Shown: positions 24,589 to 34,187 of the stretch, piece by piece
Position numbering within the stretch: position 1 is the stretch's first letter
How the letters are laid out: each line of letters begins with the position of its first letter
Source of the DNA: Onthomorpha sp937906975
GTDB taxonomy: Bacteria; Bacteroidota; Bacteroidia; Bacteroidales; P3
Reading direction: 5' to 3'
NCBI GenBank assembly: GCA_045614605.1
Contig: JAZLDH010000023.1
Location: 21,832 to 85,831, forward strand
Length of the DNA: 64,000 nucleotides
The notes under the pieces: generated by a model
Told to the model about the DNA's origin: nothing
What the model saw: only the letters and a program-made list of their open reading frames with translations
The model's database searches: none
Made by a program: the position numbers and the translations under genes

Positions 24589-25320
24589 ATGATAGAACCT
24601 GAATGTATAATTGCAATTTATGAAAAAGCAAAAGAAGTATATAGTAAACAAGATACTTTAAAAAATGCAAAAGGAATGCTTGCCTCAGAATATGGTGTAA
24701 ATGAGAATTCATTTGAAGATTATTATTATGCATTTAAAAATATGCTTGATGGGACATTGCATAAAAGAATGATTAATTCGGATTTAAGAGATTATTATTT
24801 AAATCGGATTTATGAGAATTACGGTATTGATAAACTAAGGATTGCTTTACAAGCGTATATGGATGCTATATCATATTATGAAGGAAGTCATAATAATATA
24901 TTGCTGAAAAAAGAACGAAGAATATATGATAAGCATTCACAAATATTGGACAAGAATTATTCAGCAAAGACGATAGAAGATGAAATCAATGAAGAATATT
25001 GGGAAGGTAAACTTTCTCATGTGAATATAAATATTCGTGAAAGAAATCGTACGGCTCGTAATAAATGTATAGAAAGTAAAGGGAAAAAATGTGCTGTGTG
25101 TGATTTTGATTTTGAAAAGGTTTATGGAGAATTGGGTAAAGATTTTATACATGTACATCATGTAAATCCTATCTCAAATAGGGAAAAAGAATATAAAATA
25201 GATAATATTGAAGATGAATTAATTCCAGTCTGTCCTAATTGTCATGCAATGTTACATAGAAAAAGAGAGGTTATATCTATTGAAGAACTTAAACAAATAA
25301 TAGAAAATAATAAAAGATAA
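24589..25320 (+). CDS. HNH endonuclease domain protein (McrA-like)
   Basis: A 243-residue protein with a mainly helical N-terminal region (about 1-150) and a C-terminal HNH nuclease domain. Zinc and catalytic residues are visible: CAVCDFDF (first Cys pair), HVHHVNPISN (HH of the motif), PVCPNCHAMLH (second Cys pair and final His). The form is that of 5-methylcytosine- or phage-directed HNH nucleases, so a defence role is plausible; the target cannot be read. It lies 27 bp before the Bro-N gene. Confidence 0.85.
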   Translation: MIEPECIIAIYEKAKEVYSKQDTLKNAKGMLASEYGVNENSFEDYYYAFKNMLDGTLHKRMINSDLRDYYLNRIYENYGIDKLRIALQAYMDAISYYEGSHNNILLKKERRIYDKHSQILDKNYSAKTIEDEINEEYWEGKLSHVNINIRERNRTARNKCIESKGKKCAVCDFDFEKVYGELGKDFIHVHHVNPISNREKEYKIDNIEDELIPVCPNCHAMLHRKREVISIEELKQIIENNKR

Positions 25321-25347
25321 AATAAATAATTATTTAATTTTTTGTAA

Positions 25348-26196
25348 ATGAAGAAAGATATAATTAAGATATTTGAAGATAGAAAGGTACGTGCGATTTG
25401 GGATAGTGAGGTAGAGGAATGGTTTTTCTCTATTGTAGATGTGGTGGCAATTTTAACAGATAATGACTTTAAAACTGCAAGAAACTATTGGAAAGTATTG
25501 AAAAATCGTTTAAAGAAAGAGGGTGATGAGTTGGTTACAAATTGTAACCAACTGAAAATGCAATCTGCTGATGGTAAATATTACAAAACAGATGTTGCTA
25601 ATACAATTCAACTTTTTAGGCTAATACAATCAATACCTTCTCCAAAGGCTGAACCTTTTAAGGTATGGATGGCGGAAGTTGCAAAAGAACGTATAGATCA
25701 GATTTATGATCCTGAATTATCTATTCATCAGGCTATGAGTGATTATAAACGATTAGGATATTCTGATAATTGGATAAATCAACGTCTTAAAAGTATAGAA
25801 ATACGTAAAGAGTTAACAGATGAATGGAAACGAAAGGGATTGCAAGAAGGAATGCAGTTTGCAACACTTACTGATATAATTTATCAAGCTTGGTCAGATA
25901 AAACAGCAAAAGAATATAAGCAATACAAAGGGTTGAAAAAAGAAAATTTGCGTGATAATATGACAAACAAAGAGTTAATATTAAATATGCTTGCAGAGTT
26001 ATCAACAAAAGAAATTTCTGAAACTACTAATCCTTCAAGTTTTATGGAGCATAAAAATGTTGCACAAAGAGGAGGAAATATTGCACGTGAAGCTCGATTG
26101 AGATTAGAGGAAGAAACAGGCAAACCTGTTGTATCTTCTTTAAATGCAAAAGATTATTTGAAGTTAGAGCCACAAAGAAAACCTGAAAAGAAATAA
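25348..26196 (+). CDS. Bro-N domain protein (phage antirepressor-like)
   Basis: A 282-residue protein with an N-terminal Bro-N-like domain: IFEDRKVRAIWDSEVEEWFFS, VVAILTDNDFKTARNYWKVLKNRL, KYYKTDVANTIQLFRLIQSIPSPKAEPFKVWMAEVAKERI. A helical C-terminal part ends VAQRGGNIAREAR and VVSSLNAKDYLKL. Such proteins are common in mobile DNA of Bacteroidales; DNA binding is likely. The last residues, EPQRKPEKK, match the PNPase tail, differing only by a missing internal stretch. That suggests recombination with the pnp 3' end or chance. Confidence 0.82.
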   Translation: MKKDIIKIFEDRKVRAIWDSEVEEWFFSIVDVVAILTDNDFKTARNYWKVLKNRLKKEGDELVTNCNQLKMQSADGKYYKTDVANTIQLFRLIQSIPSPKAEPFKVWMAEVAKERIDQIYDPELSIHQAMSDYKRLGYSDNWINQRLKSIEIRKELTDEWKRKGLQEGMQFATLTDIIYQAWSDKTAKEYKQYKGLKKENLRDNMTNKELILNMLAELSTKEISETTNPSSFMEHKNVAQRGGNIAREARLRLEEETGKPVVSSLNAKDYLKLEPQRKPEKK

Positions 26197-26199
26197 AAT

Positions 26200-26291
26200 A
26201 GAAAAATAATTCAAAGATTTTCTAAAATAAATCAAAGAAAAAATTATTTTTTTCTTTGCTTTTTTTCATTTTTTCAAAGGATTTTTTTTCT
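26200..26291. repeat. A/T-rich convergent-gene spacer with CAAAG/CTTTG words
   Basis: AATCAAAGAAAAAATT opposes TTTTTTTCTTTGCTTT with little loop, between the convergent Bro-N and MATE-M23 genes. It probably serves as a bidirectional terminator. Confidence 0.55.
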
Positions 26292-29200
26292 TTATTTTAC
26301 AATGGTAAAGGTTGTTGTTGTCTTGTTGTTTTTTTCGTCAATGGCAACGATTTTTAGTTTGTTATCGCCTTTCGGAATTTCGCTTACAGGACAGAATATT
26401 GTTGAACTCTTGCCGTCATATTCCATTAAATGCCATTTGTCGTTTAGGTAGGCGTTTACTTTGCTAATGCCTGCGAGGTTATCTGTTACTTTTATTTGAA
26501 TGAACTTTTGTTTTGGGTTTAGTTTTTGTTTTTCTTTAAAGTTTTTTGCTATGATTTTTGGTGCAATGGTATCAATTTCTATTGCGTAGGTGCCTAAATC
26601 GTAGGTGCTTGCTACGATGTAATCACTCTCTGCTTTGCCTCCGATTGATGCTTTGTCTCCTTTAGGGTTTATTCTAACGATTAGGGCTTTGTTTTTGTGG
26701 GTTAGCTCTCTGTTGTAGCGGAGTTTCATTGTCATTTTTTTGTGTAGGGCTACGGTGTTTTTGCCTATTTGGTGTATGCAACCATATTTCCCTTGTGTGT
26801 AGGAGTATTTTAGGTCTAAGTCTTCGTAAAGGGCGTTTGCAGGAATGGAAATTTGGCTTAAATCGTTTGTGTGAAAGGTTAGTCCCTTTGAATAAGAGAT
26901 GTGTTTTATTCCTTTTTCAGAAGTAGTTACTGTATTTATAGGGGCTTTCTTACCATCGGATTTTAGATAAAAGGTGTATGTGTTTTTATTATTTTTTTCG
27001 TCTTCTAATATTATTGTAACTTTTTTTGTTTCTGAGTTTTTAACGCTTATAATTCCTTTGTCGGCGTATGTTACATTGGAGAATTTACAGCCAGGTAGTT
27101 GTTTTGTTTTTAGCATTCTTTTGCCATTTGTTTTGTAGTAAGCGTAATCTACAATGGCGTTTGCATATCGTTGCTCAGTAAAGGAAAAGGCGTTGTTGTT
27201 GTAGCGAAATATTAATTTGTCATCAATCAATACTTTTGAATCGTAAACACCGTTTTTCTCTGTGCTTCCATTTGAGCGATCGTATGCCTCAAAACAAATG
27301 TAGAAATCGCCTTCTAAGTTTATGGTGTCGTTTAAGAGGGTTTGTTTTCCGCCTTTTATGTTGAAAAATGCTGTTTCGTTTTTGCCATTTATTGTAGATG
27401 TTTTGTCGTTTGGCACAATTCTAAGACTATAAAGCGTAGGGGAGAGGTTGTCTTTTAGGTTTAGCCCCATGTTTACGGGGTTTATTGTTTTTTGTGTGGA
27501 GGTGTTGCGAATTTCATAATGAAGGTGTGGGCCTCCTGAAGAGCCTGTGTTTCCGGAAAGGGCTATTGTGTCGCCTTTTTTTAGTTTTAGCGTTCCTTTT
27601 GGTACATATAAATCAAAATCGTATGATTGTATCTTGTATTGATGTGCTTTTACGTATTTTGCAATCGCACCATAGTAATTTTCTAAGTGCATATAGACTG
27701 TTGTGTAACCGTTTGTGTGGTCTATGTACAAGTTTTTGCCTCCTCCGTAAACTTGAATTTTTATTCTTGACACTTCTCCGTCAAAGGGGCAAATGACTGC
27801 TTGTCCTGTAACGGCGTTTGTGCGTAGGTCAATCCCAGAGTGAAAATGATTTGAACGTAATTCTCCAAAATGTCCTGAAGATGCAAGGGCAATTTTCAAA
27901 GGAGATAGAAATTCTTTGCAAGGTTGTGCTTTTAGAAAACAAGGAGTTGCAAAAAGAATTAGAATGATTGAGGTTTTAAATATTGTTTTCATCCATTTAG
28001 AACGGTAATAATATACAAGATATGCCGCTAAACCTATTGCCCATGACACAGGTGCTCCAATCCAAATGCCGATTGTTTCCCATTTTAGCGATAATAGATA
28101 AGAGAGTGGAAGTCTTATTATCCACAAAGAAAGAATGCTAATTAGCATAGGGTAGAAGGTGTCGCCTAATCCGCGGAAAAACGATTGAAATATATTCATT
28201 GCTGATAGGATTATCCAGAATAAGCCCATTATAAATAAGTATTCGTAACCTATTTTTATGACCTGTGGTGTTTGAGAAAAAAGATTCATAATTCCTTTGC
28301 CGAAAAGACAAAAAACAATAGCGGTGATTATGCTTATGATGCTTGTGATTTGAAGCGAATGTGTGAGGGATTTTCTAACCCTTGAAAACATCGCTGCACC
28401 ATAGTTTTGACCTACGAATGAGGAAAGGGCAGAAGAAAAATTTAATATTAAAAGTAGTGCGATAGACTCCACACGAGAAGCAGCGGAATAGGCTGTTAGT
28501 GCATCGGAGCCAAACATTGCAACAATTCCTATTATGAAAATTTGTGAAAGAGCAATGACTGATTGTTGCACTCCTGTAGGAAAACCAATTTTTACAATTT
28601 TTTTTAAGATTTCTTTATCGAAATATTTTTCTGCTTTTTTGATTTTGATGTAAGGATTTGTCTTTTGTAGATGGAAAAACAAGGTAATGAAAGCCAAGGC
28701 TTGTGAAATTACGGTTGCCCACGCAGTAGAGTTTAAGTCCCACTTCATTACAGAGAGGAATATGTAAGATAAAATTGCGTTTAAAACGTTTGCCGCTATC
28801 AAATAGTAGAGTTGTGTTTTGCTATCGCCCAACCCTCTAAGGATACTAACGGCACTGTTGAAGCAAAACGAAAAAAACATTCCTATCATGTATATTCTCA
28901 TGTAGGAAACCGCTAATTGACAAACCTCTTTTTCAAGATTGAGAAGTGAAAATATTTGTTCTGCAAAAACTATGCTAAGAAAACAAACAATAAGTCCGAG
29001 AATGATGAAAAAGATGTAAAAGGTGCTTATGATTAAAGGGATTTTTTCAAATTGTTTTGCACCAAAAAAATGAGAAACTATAACACTTGCCCCTGAGCCA
29101 ATGCCGATTATTAGAGAAATTAAAAAAAATACAATAGGATAAACCGTACCTACTGCAGCCAATGCGAGATCGCCAAGAAAATGTCCGACAAATACGCTGT

Positions 29201-29300
29201 TTATAAAGTTGTATAATTGCAAAAATAAATTCCCCAGAATAAGGGGAAGGCTAAATAGAAAAATATTTCCACCAATACTGCCTTTGGTAAAGTCTCTCAT
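26292..29300 (-). CDS. MATE-type transporter fused to an M23 peptidase
   Basis: One uninterrupted 1,002-residue frame from the ATG at 29300 (MRDFTKGSIGG), 5 bp after the stop of the upstream hydrolase; more upstream in-frame starts would run into that gene. Residues about 1-435 are a complete 12-helix MATE drug/sodium antiporter. Residues 437-460 (MKTIFKTSIILILFATPCFLKA) look like a signal peptide and would act as a 13th helix. Then comes an M23/LytM endopeptidase with metal ligands H487 and D491 (HFHSGID) and HLH at 592-594, plus beta domains to the end. The peptidase would face the periplasm. A sequencing error at the join is unlikely, since both halves share the frame, but a lost stop codon is possible. 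Confidence 0.85.
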   Translation of the reverse strand: MRDFTKGSIGGNIFLFSLPLILGNLFLQLYNFINSVFVGHFLGDLALAAVGTVYPIVFFLISLIIGIGSGASVIVSHFFGAKQFEKIPLIISTFYIFFIILGLIVCFLSIVFAEQIFSLLNLEKEVCQLAVSYMRIYMIGMFFSFCFNSAVSILRGLGDSKTQLYYLIAANVLNAILSYIFLSVMKWDLNSTAWATVISQALAFITLFFHLQKTNPYIKIKKAEKYFDKEILKKIVKIGFPTGVQQSVIALSQIFIIGIVAMFGSDALTAYSAASRVESIALLLILNFSSALSSFVGQNYGAAMFSRVRKSLTHSLQITSIISIITAIVFCLFGKGIMNLFSQTPQVIKIGYEYLFIMGLFWIILSAMNIFQSFFRGLGDTFYPMLISILSLWIIRLPLSYLLSLKWETIGIWIGAPVSWAIGLAAYLVYYYRSKWMKTIFKTSIILILFATPCFLKAQPCKEFLSPLKIALASSGHFGELRSNHFHSGIDLRTNAVTGQAVICPFDGEVSRIKIQVYGGGKNLYIDHTNGYTTVYMHLENYYGAIAKYVKAHQYKIQSYDFDLYVPKGTLKLKKGDTIALSGNTGSSGGPHLHYEIRNTSTQKTINPVNMGLNLKDNLSPTLYSLRIVPNDKTSTINGKNETAFFNIKGGKQTLLNDTINLEGDFYICFEAYDRSNGSTEKNGVYDSKVLIDDKLIFRYNNNAFSFTEQRYANAIVDYAYYKTNGKRMLKTKQLPGCKFSNVTYADKGIISVKNSETKKVTIILEDEKNNKNTYTFYLKSDGKKAPINTVTTSEKGIKHISYSKGLTFHTNDLSQISIPANALYEDLDLKYSYTQGKYGCIHQIGKNTVALHKKMTMKLRYNRELTHKNKALIVRINPKGDKASIGGKAESDYIVASTYDLGTYAIEIDTIAPKIIAKNFKEKQKLNPKQKFIQIKVTDNLAGISKVNAYLNDKWHLMEYDGKSSTIFCPVSEIPKGDNKLKIVAIDEKNNKTTTTFTIVK

Positions 29301-29305
29301 TTTGT

Positions 29306-30115
29306 TTAAAAGGCAAAACAAGAGTATGTGAACGATAATAAGCGTTGCTTTATAATGTCTCGTGATTCTATGTGCCCCATGTGTCCTACGTTGTCTAAGA
29401 TTAGGACCTCTGAGTGTTTTGGGAAACAAGCCTGTGCAATGACCATGTCTAATTGAATACGAGGGTCTTGTTTGCCTATAATGAATAGAATTGGTATATC
29501 TATTGTTTTAAGAAGCTCCATTTTAGATGTGCGAGATGCAATGCCTTTTTGTGCTAAGATTAAGCCTTCTGCTTTTGATTCAAGTGCGGAATCTTGCAAG
29601 TCTTTTATTTCATAGTAGAATTTATCACGGCTTGCAGGTGCAAAAAGGTTAGGAATGAAATTGATTATAAAGTTTGCACGATTTTGATTTATGATATTGC
29701 AAGTTTGTTCTCTTTTTTCTTTTATGTTGTTGCCATCTGCCAAAGCGTGAGAATGAAGAAGACATAGCCCTTTTAAGTATTGAGGATATTCTTGTGCGAA
29801 AGCAAGTGAGATGTAGCCACCCATAGAATGTCCTACCATAACACATTCTTTGATTTCTAAGTGATCCAAAACTGCTTTAATGGCTTGGGCTTGCAACTCC
29901 ATAGTGCTTGGCGTGTTTTCAAACCAACCGCTTTGTCCGTGCCCTAAAAGGTCTATCGTAACAATTCTTATGTCTCTCATGTATGAGAAAACATAATATG
30001 ACCACACTCTTAAATCTGTCATAAATCCATGAATCAAAACCAAAACAATGTCTCCATTACCTTCGTCTTGATAATGCAGATTTACTCCTTTAAAATCTAA
30101 TGTGTGATGTGTCAT
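29306..30115 (-). CDS. Alpha/beta-fold hydrolase
   Basis: A 269-residue cytosolic hydrolase without signal peptide. Oxyanion motif VLIHGFMTD, nucleophile elbow GHSMGG (Ser), Asp in FIIGKQDPRIQ and His in NVGHMGHIE give a full triad. The cap region spans about 130-190. Substrate unknown; esterase- or lyase-like activity is typical. It is probably transcribed with the MATE-M23 gene. Confidence 0.87.
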   Translation of the reverse strand: MTHHTLDFKGVNLHYQDEGNGDIVLVLIHGFMTDLRVWSYYVFSYMRDIRIVTIDLLGHGQSGWFENTPSTMELQAQAIKAVLDHLEIKECVMVGHSMGGYISLAFAQEYPQYLKGLCLLHSHALADGNNIKEKREQTCNIINQNRANFIINFIPNLFAPASRDKFYYEIKDLQDSALESKAEGLILAQKGIASRTSKMELLKTIDIPILFIIGKQDPRIQLDMVIAQACFPKHSEVLILDNVGHMGHIESRDIIKQRLLSFTYSCFAF

Positions 30116-30144
30116 TTGCTTTAATTATTACGATAAAGAAAGTA

Positions 30145-30152
30145 CAAAAATA
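30145..30152 (-). promoter_or_regulatory. Promoter -7 box for the alpha/beta hydrolase gene
   Basis: Reads TATTTTTG on the minus strand, 30 bp before the ATG at 30115; divergent from the murB promoter. Confidence 0.55.
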
Positions 30153-30205
30153 AAAGTTATCTTTGAATTACGAAAGTTTTTTAAAGAAAATATGACAAAA
30201 TCCTG

Positions 30206-30233
30206 TTGTTTTTGTATAGTTTGATTAAATTTG
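30206..30233 (+). promoter_or_regulatory. Promoter for murB
   Basis: TTG at 30206-30208 and TAAATTTG at 30226-30233, 22 bp before the murB ATG. Confidence 0.6.
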
Positions 30234-30254
30234 CAAGGCGAAAAAAAGTAAATT

Positions 30255-31259
30255 ATGGAGAGAAGAAACCTTAAATCGCTTAATACATTTTCAATAGATT
30301 GTATTGCGAAAAATTTTGTGGAGTTTTACTCGGAAGAAGATTTTGAAAAAATTGATAAGGCTTATTTAGAATCTGATAAAATACATATTCTTGCAGGCGG
30401 AAGCAACACTGTGTTTTTGAATAAGGAGTATGAGGGAACGATAATAAAGATTGAAAGTAAGGGGAAAAAGATAATTTCTGAGGAAGTTGATTGTGTGGCA
30501 GTGGAGGTAAGTGCTGGTGAGAATTGGGCTGATTTTGTGCGTTGGGCTTGTTTGAATGGCTATTCAGGCTTGGAGAATTTGGCTGCAATTCCAGGACAAG
30601 TAGGAGCCTCTCCTGTGCAAAATATTGGCGCATACGGCATGCAGGTTGCAGATCGAATACTTTGGGTGGAGGTTCACAATATGAAAACTTCCGATAATTA
30701 CAGAATAATGAATAAGGATTGCGAATTTGATTATAGATTTTCGCGTTGGAAAACCTCTCACAAAGAAGAGTTGATTTATAAGGTGGTTTTCTTGTTAGAT
30801 AAAGCCTTTCAGCCAAAATTAGACTATGCAGCAATTCGCTCTTATATGGAGGAAAATAAAGTAAAAGAAGTTACGCCTTTGTCAATGTGTGATATGGTGA
30901 CAGAAATACGTAATTCTAAGTTGCCAGATCCTGAAATATTGCCAAATGCAGGCTCATTCTTTAAAAATCCTACCATAAGCGAAGAAAAATTCAATGAATT
31001 AAAAAATGAATTTCCGCAAATAGTTAGTTTTTCTCAAGCAAATGCTATCAAATTATCGGCAGCTTGGTTGATAGAACAATGTGGTTTTAAAGGCAAACGC
31101 TACAACTGTGTTGGAATGCACACAAAACAAGCCTTGGTAATGGTAAATTACGCAGAGGCAACAGGAGAAGAAGTTTTGAGTTTTGCGAATTTTGTGATTG
31201 AAAAGGTAGAAGAAAAATTTGGAGTAAGGCTTGAAATAGAAGCTCACTTGATTAGATAA
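30255..31259 (+). CDS. murB: UDP-N-acetylenolpyruvoylglucosamine reductase
   Basis: FAD enzyme that reduces UDP-GlcNAc-enolpyruvate to UDP-MurNAc in peptidoglycan synthesis. The 334-residue protein has the FAD-binding ILAGGSNTVFLN, the hallmark LENLAAIPGQVGASPVQNIGAYG, YRFSRWK, the catalytic Ser region NAGSFFKNP and the C-terminal SAAWLIEQCGFKGKR. The length and YRFSRWK segment suit the E. coli-type (class I) enzyme. A hypothetical gene follows 20 bp later. Confidence 0.95.
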   Translation: MERRNLKSLNTFSIDCIAKNFVEFYSEEDFEKIDKAYLESDKIHILAGGSNTVFLNKEYEGTIIKIESKGKKIISEEVDCVAVEVSAGENWADFVRWACLNGYSGLENLAAIPGQVGASPVQNIGAYGMQVADRILWVEVHNMKTSDNYRIMNKDCEFDYRFSRWKTSHKEELIYKVVFLLDKAFQPKLDYAAIRSYMEENKVKEVTPLSMCDMVTEIRNSKLPDPEILPNAGSFFKNPTISEEKFNELKNEFPQIVSFSQANAIKLSAAWLIEQCGFKGKRYNCVGMHTKQALVMVNYAEATGEEVLSFANFVIEKVEEKFGVRLEIEAHLIR

Positions 31260-31279
31260 ACAAAAATAAACAAATAGAA

Positions 31280-31876
31280 ATGAAAATAACGATAGAAGAA
31301 TTTTGGAATCGCTTTAAAGAAAAAAGTGATAAGTTGATGGATTTAGATTCTTTAAGCCCAGCAGAAAAAGATGAGGTTTTAGATTCTATTGACAGTGATT
31401 TGAAACAATATAGCGAAGGATTGTCGTTGGAAATTGGTAAATTGAGCACAAATGGTCGTAAATTAACTCTTACAGCTGAAGGTGATGTGGATTATTTTGA
31501 AGACTTGATAAATCTTTATGAACAATCTCCTGTTTTAGACTTTTGGGATATTGTAGCCTTTAAGCAAGGAAAAGGAGCAAATGTTAATATTAGTTTTGAA
31601 AACTACCATTTGAGCAGTAAGAAAATGTGGTTTATGCCAATGGAAAACCAAGAAGATGAGCAAATGTTGGGACTTCAAATTGCCTTAGATGCAAAAGAAA
31701 CAGAAGATGAGGATTTGCTTGTTGCGGTTTACTCTCTTATTGAAGAGATGATAGGGGAATATGAATGTGCAACACTGCTTTCTTATTTTGAACTGACAAC
31801 AATTTCCGACAATATGCAGGAAAAAGGCTTTAAACCTTTGACAGAACTTCCCGAATTTATAGATATGTTATTATAA
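31280..31876 (+). CDS. Conserved-looking hypothetical protein
   Basis: A 198-residue acidic soluble protein without signal or membrane helix. It starts MKITIEEFWNRFKEKSDKLMD, mixes helices and strands (PVLDFWDIVAFKQGKG, NISFENYHLSSKKMWFMPM) and ends LPEFIDMLL. I do not recognise the family. It is 20 bp downstream of murB, so likely co-transcribed, and ends in a bidirectional hairpin. Confidence 0.65.
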   Translation: MKITIEEFWNRFKEKSDKLMDLDSLSPAEKDEVLDSIDSDLKQYSEGLSLEIGKLSTNGRKLTLTAEGDVDYFEDLINLYEQSPVLDFWDIVAFKQGKGANVNISFENYHLSSKKMWFMPMENQEDEQMLGLQIALDAKETEDEDLLVAVYSLIEEMIGEYECATLLSYFELTTISDNMQEKGFKPLTELPEFIDMLL

Positions 31877-31885
31877 ACAAAGAAA

Positions 31886-31921
31886 GCAAGCTCTTACTTA
31901 CCAAAATTAGTAAGAGCTTAC
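31886..31921. terminator. Bidirectional terminator overlapping a coding end
   Basis: AAGCTCTTACT pairs with AGTAAGAGCTT (10-nt loop). The right arm includes the last codons of the minus-strand glycosyltransferase gene, so two convergent genes share one hairpin. Confidence 0.75.
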
Positions 31922-34072
31922 TTGATTTAATGCCTCTAAGTATTCATCGGCCATTTTTTTATCGCCAGCCTCTCTGTGGAATCTTTCCATGTGTGAATAC
32001 AATCTTATATATTTTTCACTATCTCCAATACCCATTGCATCGTATAGCTTAAAGAGCATTACAACTGTGTTTTCGCTTGCAATACCCAATTCAATTATTT
32101 TTAGCAAATGGCTTTCTGCATTTTCAATTTCGCCTAATTGAAATAGAATGTTTGCAGATAATTCGTATGCAGCAGGATATTTAGGATTGTATAAAGTGAT
32201 TAGATTATTCAAGACAAATAAAGATTCTTTAACTTGGTTTTTCATCAGTAGGGCGTATGCTTTAAAATAATTAGCGTTTTCATGCTCTGGATTATATTTT
32301 AATAATCTGTTTATAAGTACAAGAGAAGAGTCTGCACGTTCAAGATATAAGGTGTCTTCTTCTTGTGCTTTGTAAAGATAGACTTGAGAGGAATTAAGCA
32401 AAGCGGTTTCATTTAAACTATCTTTTGCTAAAGAAATTTTGTAATGCGATAAAGCCTTGTCTAAATTGCCTTTATCTCTTTCCCAAGTGCCATATAAATC
32501 ATTTTTATCCTCTCTTTTCAAAACAATACATATAGGATAATTATCAATCTCAATGCTATGGACTGTGTTTTTAGGAGGGAAGGTCCCTTTTAACAAGTGT
32601 GAAGGATATATTCCCGTGTTACAGAAAATTGCATAGTCCCAATCAAATTCTCCTCTTTCGTTCCAGCGAACAAATTCTGTTTTGAATTTTGTTGTGTCAT
32701 TACGAAAATAATAGTCTATAATAGGTTTGTGCCAGCAAGCAACAATAATTTTTTCTTGATTTGCAGAATCTTTTTTTGCATTATCAATAATCCATTCTGA
32801 GGCTTCTCTTAGAGAATGATAATAATAGTCTAATTCATATTGTCCATAGGCTCCTTTTGTTGAACCACAGAGTTGATTGAAGTAAACATATTGATAAGGA
32901 TTGTTTCTTATTGAATGAGAAATAGGGTGTAAAGAAAGAGTAATAAAACAAGCAATAACAACTATTTTTACATATTTGTTTTTTAGTAAATCTATTAGAG
33001 TTGAAATTCCAAGAGCGGATAAAATAACTAAAGGTAGGTAGATGAAAATTAAATGTCTCCAACCTCCATAAACATTTGAGTTGTTTATTGTTATCCAAAT
33101 AAGAGGGAAAATTGTTGCAAAAAGCAAAACGAAGTATAAAAACCAGTTTTTGCGATTGCGATAAAGGAAAACTAAAGATAAAACAAAGCCTACAAGTACT
33201 ACAATAGGGATTGTGATTAGCATATACTTGCAAGAATAATACCAAGGTAAGTCATCAGACCATTGAGCTACGCCTTCAAAGTTTTGTCTTATGGAAATTT
33301 CAAATTTATTCATATTTAAGAAAGCGTTAAAGACATTTGAGAAAACGCCTTCTAAGGCGTAAGGCCACACAAGTACGGTTAAGAAGTAGGAAACAACGCA
33401 AATGCCAAGAGAGATAAGTAGAGTTTTAAGAAAAACAGGTTTTAGAATTTGTCTTTTGTAGATATAGTAAACTGTTGCAAATAATCCAAAATATGCAATC
33501 ATTAAAAGTCCTCCTACACGCACAGAAGTAGTTAAGAAAATCGAGATTGTAAGCATTATTGCAGAAGAAATCTTAATTTTAGGTAGATGTTCTAAAAATC
33601 TTATTATGTAATAAATAGACATAATAGAAAAACTAGCAAAAGGAATGTCTTTAAGATTGTTAAAAGAGTGTCCAATAAAACGAGGAGATATTAAAAGTAA
33701 AATTACAGTTATAGTTGCAGCTTTCCAACCGCCGAGTTTTTTTGCTAAAAGCGCAGAGAAAATTATACCAAGCCAAGCAATAAGATTACAAAGCAAGTGT
33801 CGGTAAGTCATATAGTTGTCAATACCAAAAGTTTTTATGATAAGCTGAATGAAAGTGTCGGGTAATTGACTATAATAAGGCAGGTTATTGTTGTCTGTTG
33901 GCGTTGCTGCAGTTTTATCCTCGCCAAAGGTTTTGTAATAGTTGAAAACATTTTCTGAATGATTTACATGAAAATATTCATCTCCAGAAGCACCAGCTCC
34001 AAATCCACAGATTATCAAATAAAGCAATGCAAAAACAGCAGATGCTATGAAAATATTTTTCCAATTCTTCAT
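31907..34072 (-). CDS. GT-C type glycosyltransferase with C-terminal TPR-like region
   Basis: A 721-residue membrane protein. It starts with a helix and a large periplasmic-facing segment with acidic GDEYFHVNH, the GT-C/PMT-like first loop; about ten helices follow to residue 370. The remainder is soluble: about 380-500 mixed, then tetratricopeptide-like helix pairs (ALSHYKISLAKDSLNETALLN, HENANYFKAYALLMKNQ, PAAYELSANILFQLGEIENAE). It likely moves sugars from a lipid donor to a cell-envelope acceptor, perhaps working with the O-antigen-ligase-like neighbour transcribed divergently. Family and substrate are uncertain. Confidence 0.75.
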   Translation of the reverse strand: MKNWKNIFIASAVFALLYLIICGFGAGASGDEYFHVNHSENVFNYYKTFGEDKTAATPTDNNNLPYYSQLPDTFIQLIIKTFGIDNYMTYRHLLCNLIAWLGIIFSALLAKKLGGWKAATITVILLLISPRFIGHSFNNLKDIPFASFSIMSIYYIIRFLEHLPKIKISSAIMLTISIFLTTSVRVGGLLMIAYFGLFATVYYIYKRQILKPVFLKTLLISLGICVVSYFLTVLVWPYALEGVFSNVFNAFLNMNKFEISIRQNFEGVAQWSDDLPWYYSCKYMLITIPIVVLVGFVLSLVFLYRNRKNWFLYFVLLFATIFPLIWITINNSNVYGGWRHLIFIYLPLVILSALGISTLIDLLKNKYVKIVVIACFITLSLHPISHSIRNNPYQYVYFNQLCGSTKGAYGQYELDYYYHSLREASEWIIDNAKKDSANQEKIIVACWHKPIIDYYFRNDTTKFKTEFVRWNERGEFDWDYAIFCNTGIYPSHLLKGTFPPKNTVHSIEIDNYPICIVLKREDKNDLYGTWERDKGNLDKALSHYKISLAKDSLNETALLNSSQVYLYKAQEEDTLYLERADSSLVLINRLLKYNPEHENANYFKAYALLMKNQVKESLFVLNNLITLYNPKYPAAYELSANILFQLGEIENAESHLLKIIELGIASENTVVMLFKLYDAMGIGDSEKYIRLYSHMERFHREAGDKKMADEYLEALNQVSSY

Positions 34073-34098
34073 AATTCAAAACTTAAAATTTAGGTTGG

Positions 34099-34106
34099 CA
34101 AAAATA
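34099..34106 (-). promoter_or_regulatory. Promoter -7 box for the GT-C gene
   Basis: Reads TATTTTTG on the minus strand, 27 bp before the ATG at 34072. Confidence 0.55.
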
Positions 34107-34187
34107 ATACTTAAATCTGTAACGCTAAAGCAAAGAAAGAAAAAAATAAATCAAAGAGATAAATTTTTAATTCTTTGATTTAATTTG

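Noticed and set aside
30280..30834. Long open frame antisense to murB
   Set aside because: It has no recognisable domain, skewed composition and lies entirely within the clear murB gene.
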